A stretch of 8,002 nt of DNA from UBA6136 sp964344495. GTDB lineage: Bacteria; Pseudomonadota; Gammaproteobacteria; Methylococcales; Methylococcaceae. Below are positions 1 to 4,234 of the stretch, in pieces. Where the stretch lies: contig CAYFNI010000098.1 of NCBI GenBank assembly GCA_964344495.1, forward strand, positions 1 to 8,002, given 5' to 3'. Position numbers and translations under genes: made by a program. How positions within the stretch are numbered: the stretch's first letter is position 1; each line of letters opens with the position of its first letter. Below the pieces are notes generated by a model that worked only from the letters and a program-made list of their open reading frames with translations, had not been told where the DNA came from and did no database searches.

Positions 1-62
1 GCATCATTTACGAGGCCAACGACCTGAGAGTCGGCCTTTTCACCTCCACAGACGACTTCTGA
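1..62 (+). CDS. fabA: 3-hydroxydecanoyl-ACP dehydratase/isomerase, C-terminal end only
   Basis: Only the last 19 codons and the TGA stop (60-62) are in the window; the first two bases belong to an interrupted codon. The readable residues end in YEANDLRVGLFTSTDDF. This matches the C-terminus of FabA, which in E. coli runs YTASDLKVGLFQDTSAF (recalled). FabA dehydrates 3-hydroxydecanoyl-ACP and isomerises the product to cis-3-decenoyl-ACP, the branch point of anaerobic unsaturated fatty acid synthesis. The active-site His and Asp lie in the missing part. The next gene is fabB, FabA's usual partner, which strongly supports the call from so short a fragment. Promoter and start are outside the window. 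Confidence 0.88.
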   Translation, partial: IIYEANDLRVGLFTSTDDF

Positions 63-74
63 GGAGCAAGGAAC

Positions 75-1292
75 ATGAAGAGAGTTGTAGTTACCGGTAT
101 CGGAATCATCTCCAGTCTGGGGAATAACAAGCAGGACGTGACGGAATCGCTCCGGCATGGCAAGACAGGCGTGCGTTTCAGCGAGGAATATGCCGAGTTG
201 GGTTTTCGCAGTCATGTCTACGCGCCATTGGCGGTGGATCCGGACGAACTGATTGATCGCAAAATTCGGCGCTTCATGGGCGAGGGCGCGGCCTACAACT
301 ACCTTGCGATGGAGGAGGCGATTGCCGATGCCGGTTTGAGCGAGGCGCAGGTGTCCAATCCGCGTGCCGGCCTGATTATGGGCTCCGGCGGACCATCAAC
401 CTCCAATCTGCTGTCCGCCTGGGACAGTTTCCGTGAGAAGGGCATCAAGAAGGTGGGGCCTTACATGGTTCCCCGCACGATGTCGAACACCAACTCGGCC
501 TGTCTCGCGACACCGTTCAAGATTCAGGGTGTGAATTACTCCATCAGTTCTGCCTGTGCGACCAGTGCGCATTGCATCGGCAATGCAGCCGAGCTGATCC
601 AGTTGGGTAAGCAGGACATCATCTTTGCCGGCGGCGGCGAAGAGCTCCACTGGACCCTGACCGTGCTATTCGACGCGATGGGCGCCCTGTCCTCCAAATA
701 CAACGACATGCCCGAAAAAGCCTCACGTGCCTACGACGCAGACCGGGATGGTTTTGTGATTTCCGGTGGCGGTGGCGTACTGGTGCTCGAAGAACTTGAG
801 CATGCCAGAGCGCGTGGGGCCAGGATCTACGCTGAAGTGGTTGGATACGGCGCAACCTCCGATGGCTATGACATGGTTCAGCCGTCCGGGGAAGGTGCGG
901 TCCGGTGCATGAATATGGCGATGGCCGATTTGCGGGATCCGGTTGACTACATCAATGCCCACGGTACCAGTACCCCTGTAGGGGATATCCGTGAGCTGGA
1001 AGCTGTTAAAAACGTATTCGGTGCGCAGGTGCCGAAGATCAGTTCCACCAAGTCGCTGTCCGGTCACTCCCTGGGTGCAGCCGGCGTACACGAGGCGATT
1101 TACACGCTGCTGATGATGGAGCACCGTTTCATCGCTGCATCAGCCAATATCGAGCAACTGGATCCGGGTGCCGACGGCGTACCGATCGTACGGCAACGCA
1201 TCGATGACGCCGACATTCGGATCGCCATGTCGAACAGCTTTGGTTTCGGCGGTACCAATGCCAGCCTGGTCTTCCAGCGGTATGACGGATAG
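75..1292 (+). CDS. fabB: 3-oxoacyl-ACP synthase I (beta-ketoacyl-ACP synthase I)
   Basis: A condensing enzyme of 405 residues (E. coli FabB has 406). It elongates acyl-ACP with malonyl-ACP in the cytoplasm and is the isoform that extends the cis-unsaturated product of FabA. The thiolase fold begins with VVVTGIGIISSLG. The nucleophile Cys161 lies in SSACATSAH, His296 in NAHGTSTPVGD, Lys326 in SSTKSLSG and His331 in SGHSLGAAGVHE, giving the complete Cys-His-His set. The glycine-rich SNSFGFGGTN motif is near the C-terminus. The ATG at 75 follows AGGAG (62-66) by 8 nt and lies 12 nt after the fabA stop, so the two genes are almost certainly one transcript. FabB rather than FabF is favoured by the length, by EELHWTLTVLFDAMGALS and by the adjacent fabA. 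No truncation or missing catalytic residue is seen. Confidence 0.97.
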   Translation: MKRVVVTGIGIISSLGNNKQDVTESLRHGKTGVRFSEEYAELGFRSHVYAPLAVDPDELIDRKIRRFMGEGAAYNYLAMEEAIADAGLSEAQVSNPRAGLIMGSGGPSTSNLLSAWDSFREKGIKKVGPYMVPRTMSNTNSACLATPFKIQGVNYSISSACATSAHCIGNAAELIQLGKQDIIFAGGGEELHWTLTVLFDAMGALSSKYNDMPEKASRAYDADRDGFVISGGGGVLVLEELEHARARGARIYAEVVGYGATSDGYDMVQPSGEGAVRCMNMAMADLRDPVDYINAHGTSTPVGDIRELEAVKNVFGAQVPKISSTKSLSGHSLGAAGVHEAIYTLLMMEHRFIAASANIEQLDPGADGVPIVRQRIDDADIRIAMSNSFGFGGTNASLVFQRYDG

Positions 1293-2151
1293 GGCGACGT
1301 CCGAGCTCGGCGAAAAGCAGCGTTACGAATTCAATAAACTGCAAAAGCGGCTTCGCCGTCTGACGGGTGAAGCCATTGCCGACTTCAAGATGATTGAAGC
1401 CGGCGACAAGGTGATGGTGTGCCTGTCGGGCGGCAAGGATTCCTATACGCTGCTGGACATCCTGTTGAGTCTGCGCCTGAGTGCCCCGGTCGATTTCGAG
1501 ATCGTGGCCGTCAATCTCGACCAAAAGCAGCCGGGTTTCCCGGCTGACGTGTTGCCGGCGTATCTGAGTTCAAGGCAGGTTCCCTTCCACATCATCGAGC
1601 AGGATACTTACAGCATCGTCAAGCGCGTGGTGCCGGAAGGCAAGACGACCTGTGGGCTGTGTTCCCGGCTGCGTCGGGGGCTGCTTTATCGCTATGCGGC
1701 GGAGCATGGCGTGACCAAAATCGCCTTGGGGCATCATCGCGACGACATACTGGAAACCTTCTTCCTGAACCTTTTCTACGGGGGTACGCTCAAGGCCATG
1801 CCGCCCAAGTTGTTGAGCGATAACCGGGAGCACATCGTCATCCGACCGCTGGCCTATTGCAGCGAAAAAGACATCGATGCCTATGCACGCATTCGGGCTT
1901 TTCCACTGATTCCCTGCAATCTCTGTGGCTCGCAACAAAATCTGCAGCGACAGGTCATGAAAGAGATGCTGGCCGACTGGAATCGACGTCACCCAGGGCG
2001 GGTGGAAACGATTTTTACAGCGCTGCAGAACGTGGCGCCCTCGCAGCTGGCCGACCGCGACCTGTTTGATTTCGTGGGACTGGAAGGCTTGCGTCAGGAG
2101 GGGCTCGCGTCAGAAGCGGACTCGGCCGGTCTGGACATCCTGGCTTTCTGA
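1282..2151 (+). CDS. ttcA: tRNA 2-thiocytidine(32) synthetase TtcA
   Basis: This enzyme uses ATP and an iron-sulfur cluster to thiolate C32 in the anticodon loop of certain tRNAs. From the ATG at 1282 it has 289 residues. Visible are the PP-loop SGGKDS (49-54) for adenylation, the CxxC pair Cys124/Cys127 in TTCGLCSRLRRG, the ALGHHRDD segment (148-155), and PCNLCGSQ (211-218), which supplies the third cluster cysteine. The frame stays open upstream to 1168, but that part lies inside fabB and is unlike TtcA. Starting at 1282 places LQKRLRR where the E. coli enzyme has it. The start lies inside the last codons of fabB (11-nt overlap) with only a weak Shine-Dalgarno, so translation probably depends on ribosomes finishing fabB. 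The C-terminus is about 20 residues shorter than E. coli's 311, in the variable tail after the conserved LFDF. Confidence 0.95.
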   Translation: MTDRATSELGEKQRYEFNKLQKRLRRLTGEAIADFKMIEAGDKVMVCLSGGKDSYTLLDILLSLRLSAPVDFEIVAVNLDQKQPGFPADVLPAYLSSRQVPFHIIEQDTYSIVKRVVPEGKTTCGLCSRLRRGLLYRYAAEHGVTKIALGHHRDDILETFFLNLFYGGTLKAMPPKLLSDNREHIVIRPLAYCSEKDIDAYARIRAFPLIPCNLCGSQQNLQRQVMKEMLADWNRRHPGRVETIFTALQNVAPSQLADRDLFDFVGLEGLRQEGLASEADSAGLDILAF

Positions 2152-2213
2152 CGATTTGAGTGGGGAATCCGCTGACACGGTCTGGTTCCCGGATCTGCAT
2201 TGTGCGGGGGTGC

Positions 2214-2242
2214 TTGCATTTTTGTGGAATGTTATTTATAAA
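2214..2242 (+). promoter_or_regulatory. Candidate sigma-70 promoter for the small lipoprotein gene
   Basis: TTGCAT (2214-2219) and TATAAA (2237-2242) are separated by 17 bp. The -10 matches consensus at 5 of 6 bases, the -35 at 3 of 6. It stands in an AT-rich island within otherwise GC-rich sequence, between the ttcA stop and the lipoprotein start. It would give a start near 2249 and a leader of about 55 nt. Inferred from pattern only. Confidence 0.5.
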
Positions 2243-2303
2243 TTCACCCGTGCTTCAGGCACTACAAACTATAACTTTTAAGTGTTCAATCAGGAGGTTC
2301 CTT

Positions 2304-2423
2304 ATGAAGAAGTTGCTCTGCGTTGTAAGCGTACTGATGATGTCTTTGGTTGTTGTTGGCTGCGGCAACTCTCCGGATGGCGATGCACAGAAGCTCGAAG
2401 CTCCTGCTGCTCCTTCCCTGTAA
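2304..2423 (+). CDS. Tiny lipoprotein, 39 residues, function unknown
   Basis: I do not recognise the family. The product starts MKK, has a hydrophobic stretch from Leu4 to Val18, and a lipobox ending VVGC at Cys20, which is the predicted signal peptidase II site. The mature peptide would be only 20 residues: a lipidated Cys, then Gly, Asn, Ser, an acidic stretch, and an Ala/Pro-rich tail. Residue +2 is Gly, not Asp, so outer-membrane delivery through Lol is expected by the enterobacterial rule. The start is firm: a full AGGAGG (2292-2297) lies 6 nt before the ATG. The frame is open upstream to 2160, but that part lacks a comparable ribosome site. With its own promoter and terminator the gene looks like an independent, well-expressed unit. 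It could be an entericidin-like or otherwise lineage-specific lipoprotein; I see no motif that decides. Confidence 0.72.
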   Translation: MKKLLCVVSVLMMSLVVVGCGNSPDGDAQKLEAPAAPSL

Positions 2424-2474
2424 GTTGGGTAGCTGACCTGAGTACAGCGTATACGCAAAGCCCATAACAAAAAG

Positions 2475-2488
2475 CGGGAACGCTCCCG
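2475..2488 (+). other. Short hairpin in the 3' untranslated region of the lipoprotein gene
   Basis: CGGGA (2475-2479) pairs with TCCCG (2484-2488) around the loop ACGC. An overlapping alternative pairs AGCG (2473-2476) with CGCT (2481-2484) around GGAA, a GNRA-type tetraloop; the two cannot form together. No T-run follows, so it is not the terminator. It may be a processing or stability element, or chance. Confidence 0.3.
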
Positions 2489-2524
2489 ATCATAATTTTG
2501 CGAATAGCGCTTCAGGTTGATATG

Positions 2525-2551
2525 AACCCGGGGGTAACCCCGGGTTTTTTT
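2525..2551 (+). terminator. Strong intrinsic terminator after the lipoprotein gene
   Basis: AACCCGGGG (2525-2533) and CCCCGGGTT (2538-2546) form a perfect 9-bp stem around a GTAA loop. Seven Ts (2545-2551) begin within the right arm and run on. This is a textbook Rho-independent terminator on the plus strand. The reverse orientation lacks a T-run. It closes the transcript that carries the 39-residue lipoprotein and separates it from the next promoter. Confidence 0.93.
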
Positions 2552-2610
2552 GTGCCCTCATTTTGCTCGGCCGGTTTGACTTGCATGAGGCACCGAGTGT
2601 GTGCGTTGAC

Positions 2611-2638
2611 TTGACAGACCATTGGCAGGCTGTAAGAT
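2611..2638 (+). promoter_or_regulatory. Sigma-70 promoter for the 41-residue membrane protein
   Basis: A perfect -35 TTGACA (2611-2616) stands 16 bp before TAAGAT (2633-2638), which matches the -10 at 4 of 6 bases. TTGAC is repeated in tandem (2606-2610 and 2611-2615), so a second -35 register exists but is worse placed. The expected start is near 2645. The promoter sits between the upstream terminator and the small gene. Confidence 0.65.
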
Positions 2639-2644
2639 ACCGAC

Positions 2645-2657
2645 AGCGTTTGACGCT
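2645..2657 (+). promoter_or_regulatory. Inverted repeat at the predicted transcription start
   Basis: AGCGT (2645-2649) and ACGCT (2653-2657) are perfect inverted arms around TTG. The element begins almost exactly where transcription from the TTGACA promoter should start. It could fold as a 5'-end hairpin that stabilises the mRNA, or be a small operator. Five-base arms are short, so chance is possible. Confidence 0.3.
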
Positions 2658-2690
2658 AACTGAAGCCATTCATTAAGCAAACAAAAATCC

Positions 2691-2695
2691 AAAGG
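2691..2695 (+). promoter_or_regulatory. Ribosome binding site fixing the start at 2705
   Basis: AAAGG lies 9 nt before the ATG at 2705. The second in-frame ATG at 2711 would be 15 nt away, so the first is preferred. Confidence 0.55.
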
Positions 2696-2704
2696 TATAA
2701 GCAC

Positions 2705-2830
2705 ATGGGAATGATTCTCGACCTGGTCGAAAAAATGAGATCTCCGGTTGGTATCGTCGTCACGCTGGTCATCGTGGCCGCGGGCGTGTTCTTTGTTCGC
2801 TGGGTCTTCAACGACGAAGAAAAGCAGTAA
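2705..2830 (+). CDS. Small single-pass membrane protein, 41 residues
   Basis: The product has a short amphipathic N-terminus (MGMILDLVEKMRSP), one hydrophobic segment at about residues 15-31 rich in Val, Ile, Ala and Gly, an FFVRW boundary, and an acidic-then-Lys tail (NDEEKQ). It is predicted to lie once in the inner membrane. There is no cleavable-signal or lipobox pattern. Support for a real gene comes from a good promoter, a reasonable ribosome site, a membrane-protein-like composition, and a hairpin just after the stop. The layout (short N-terminus, Ser/Gly, one helix ending in a ...FFVR-type boundary, charged tail) reminds me of DUF3149-type peptides, but I hold that family from memory only and the match may be superficial. 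Its function is unknown. It stands alone, not overlapping a larger gene. Confidence 0.68.
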   Translation: MGMILDLVEKMRSPVGIVVTLVIVAAGVFFVRWVFNDEEKQ

Positions 2831-2843
2831 GAACAACTGCGGT

Positions 2844-2872
2844 GTGGCAAGACTCTGCTTGGGTCTTGCCGC
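2844..2872 (+). terminator. Long hairpin without U-tract after the small membrane protein gene
   Basis: Positions 2844-2855 pair with 2861-2872 to give a 12-bp stem with two G-T wobbles around a TGCTT loop; its core is GGCAAGAC/GTCTTGCC. It starts 13 nt after the stop codon at 2830. No T-run follows, so it is not a classical intrinsic terminator. It more likely marks a protected 3' end or works with Rho, given the C/T-rich, G-poor sequence downstream (about 2935-2990). Confidence 0.45.
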
Positions 2873-3010
2873 CCACATCGATTACTTGCTGGCAGGTCAT
2901 CCAGCGAGATTCTCCCTAAAACCGAATCTGGCGTTCGCCATCTCCTCCTCGGTTTCTCCTCTGACCAGCCCAGCGCCGATCTGTCTCGTTGATCCAATCG
3001 AGGTTATGTG
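2873..3010. other. Intergenic stretch before the epimerase gene
   Basis: No credible gene is seen on either strand. The sequence is pyrimidine-rich, with repeated CTCCT motifs around 2941-2965 and few Gs, a composition that resembles Rho-utilisation sites. I found no convincing -35/-10 pair for the downstream gene. It may be transcribed from a weak or alternative-sigma promoter, or by read-through from the small gene. Confidence 0.4.
3000..3004 (+). promoter_or_regulatory. Ribosome binding site deciding the epimerase start
   Basis: GAGGT lies 6 nt before the ATG at 3011 and only 3 nt before the in-frame GTG at 3008. The spacing favours the ATG. Confidence 0.6.
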
Positions 3011-3916
3011 ATGCGGATTTTAGTCACGGGTGGTACAGGTTTCATTGGTCGAGCCCTCTGCAACAGCTTGATGTCGCAAGGTCATCAGCTGACGGTTTTG
3101 ACCCGCAATGGCCAGCGGCTGCGCGGGTTGCTGGGTGAGAACGTCAGTCCCTTGATGCAGCTTTCGGATTGGTCGGCCGACATGGCGTTCGATGCCGTCA
3201 TCAATCTCGCGGGTGAGCCTATCATGGCGCGTCGCTGGAGTGACGCCCGCAAGCAGGCTCTACTCGACAGCCGTGTGGCGTTGACCGAGCAACTGGTTGA
3301 ACGCATGGCGGCTGCCCGCCAAACCCCAGCAGTACTGATCAGTGGATCTGCCATTGGTGTCTATGGGGACCAAGGCGACACGCAACTCACGGAGGCTTCT
3401 GTGGGGGGAACAGGCTTTAGTCATGACCTCTGTGTACAGTGGGAATCCGTCGCGCGGGGCGCGGAATCGCTGGGTGTTCGCGTTTGTCTGCTCCGAACGG
3501 GTCTGGTGGTCGGGAAAAACGGCGGCTTTCTTGAAAAGATGTTGCTGCCCTTCCGCCTTGGTTTGGGTGGGCGCATTGGGGATGGCCATCAATGGATGTC
3601 CTGGATTCATTTGGCCGATCACGTAGCCCTGACCCGGTACCTGCTGGAAAACCCCGGGCTGCACGGCGTGTTCAATGCAACCGCGCCCCATCCGGTGACC
3701 AATGCCGAATTCACGCGTCAGCTTGCCAGCGTACTCAAGCGTCCCGCCCTCTTTCCGGTGCCCGCCTGGCTTTTGACCCTAATCGCTGGTGAGATGGCGG
3801 AACTCCTGCTTGGCAGTGAGCGCGTCATCCCAGAGAGAGCCCTGCAGGCCGGTTTCACGTTCCAGTTCGAAACGCTGGAGCCCGCTCTGCGCGACGTCGT
3901 GCTCGGGTCCGCCTGA
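3011..3916 (+). CDS. TIGR01777/YfcH family NAD(P)-binding epimerase-like protein
   Basis: A 301-residue extended short-chain dehydrogenase/reductase-like protein (E. coli YfcH, recalled, has 297). The N-terminus is the dinucleotide-binding strand and loop MRILVTGGTGFIG. It is followed by the family-typical NLAGEPI (65-71), SGSAIGVYGD (111-120), LLRTGLVVGKNGG (160-172), and WMSWIHLADH (195-204). The C-terminal 50 residues carry the small domain usually labelled DUF1731 (PAWLLTLIAGEMAELLLGSERVIPERALQAGF region). The family is annotated as sugar-nucleotide epimerase by fold, but no substrate is established. There is no Tyr-xxx-Lys pair after SAIGVYGD in the standard position; His138 and Trp144 lie where active-site residues would be. 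The gene stands alone on the plus strand and converges with the efflux operon 12 bp away. Confidence 0.9.
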   Translation: MRILVTGGTGFIGRALCNSLMSQGHQLTVLTRNGQRLRGLLGENVSPLMQLSDWSADMAFDAVINLAGEPIMARRWSDARKQALLDSRVALTEQLVERMAAARQTPAVLISGSAIGVYGDQGDTQLTEASVGGTGFSHDLCVQWESVARGAESLGVRVCLLRTGLVVGKNGGFLEKMLLPFRLGLGGRIGDGHQWMSWIHLADHVALTRYLLENPGLHGVFNATAPHPVTNAEFTRQLASVLKRPALFPVPAWLLTLIAGEMAELLLGSERVIPERALQAGFTFQFETLEPALRDVVLGSA

Positions 3917-3928
3917 CCGCACCCTGAC

Positions 3929-4234
3929 TCAGAGCTGTCCCGTCTGTCCCAGGGGCGAAACCCTGAAGCAGACCGATGATCCACGGAAGCGCTGTCGAAG
4001 TAACGCAACCAGTCGCTCAACCTCCACGACATCGGCCTCAAGTTCAAACCGGACTTTCCGGATTCGGCCGGAGACCTGCTCAGCCAAGCTGAGCATCTCC
4101 GGAATCATGCCGTAACCGTTGGTGGGGCTGCTGTCGAACGGCAGTCCCACTGCCTGTTCGAGCAACCAGTCGACCAGCGCCTCCTCCAGACGTGCCGGCG
4201 CGATCAATGTCAGCAAGGCTTTTTCTGACGTCAC
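3929..4234 (-). CDS. DUF3240 family protein coupled to a heavy-metal RND pump
   Basis: A 101-residue soluble protein with no signal peptide or membrane segment. ALLTLIAPARLEEALVDWLLEQ (residues 6-27), the central SSPTNGYG turn, LSLAEQVSGRIRKVRFELEAD (48-68) and the tail RVSPLGQTGQL match the pattern I know for DUF3240. That family is found beside CzcA/CusA-type pumps and is thought to have a small ferredoxin-like (PII/CutA-like) fold. The start is GTG at 4234, overlapping the pump's TGA as GTGA, with GAGGA 8 nt upstream (4243-4247). No other start fits. It is the last gene of the operon. By fold and location it could be a cytoplasmic metal-responsive regulator or chaperone of the pump; no function is demonstrated here and no obvious Cys/His metal site is present (single Cys at 89). 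Confidence 0.85.
   Translation of the reverse strand: MTSEKALLTLIAPARLEEALVDWLLEQAVGLPFDSSPTNGYGMIPEMLSLAEQVSGRIRKVRFELEADVVEVERLVALLRQRFRGSSVCFRVSPLGQTGQL

Noticed and set aside
1168..1281. Possible N-terminal extension of ttcA
   Set aside because: In frame and open, but it overlaps fabB coding sequence, reads as unrelated Ser/Pro/Thr-rich residues, and has no counterpart in TtcA.
2163..2190. Imperfect hairpin after ttcA (GGGAA with TTCCC, 13-nt loop)
   Set aside because: It has a bulged T, a large loop and no T-run; too weak to call a terminator, though some end for ttcA is expected here.
2227..2245. AT-rich inverted repeat over the -10 of the lipoprotein promoter
   Set aside because: TTAT-TT-ATAA is flanked by GAAT and ATTC, but the outer arms pair only with a one-base shift. 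Without it the symmetry is four base pairs, easily chance in an AT-rich stretch.
2160..2303. Possible N-terminal extension of the small lipoprotein
   Set aside because: It would bury the signal peptide inside the protein, and the consensus ribosome site lies directly before the later ATG.
2656..2997. Minus-strand frame of 113 codons across the small membrane protein gene
   Set aside because: Irregular Arg/Ser-rich composition and no family resemblance. The plus-strand gene has promoter, ribosome site and membrane-protein-like sequence.
2748..3011. Plus-strand frame of 87 codons out of phase with the small membrane protein
   Set aside because: It overlaps the supported gene in another frame and has no ribosome site or recognisable domain.
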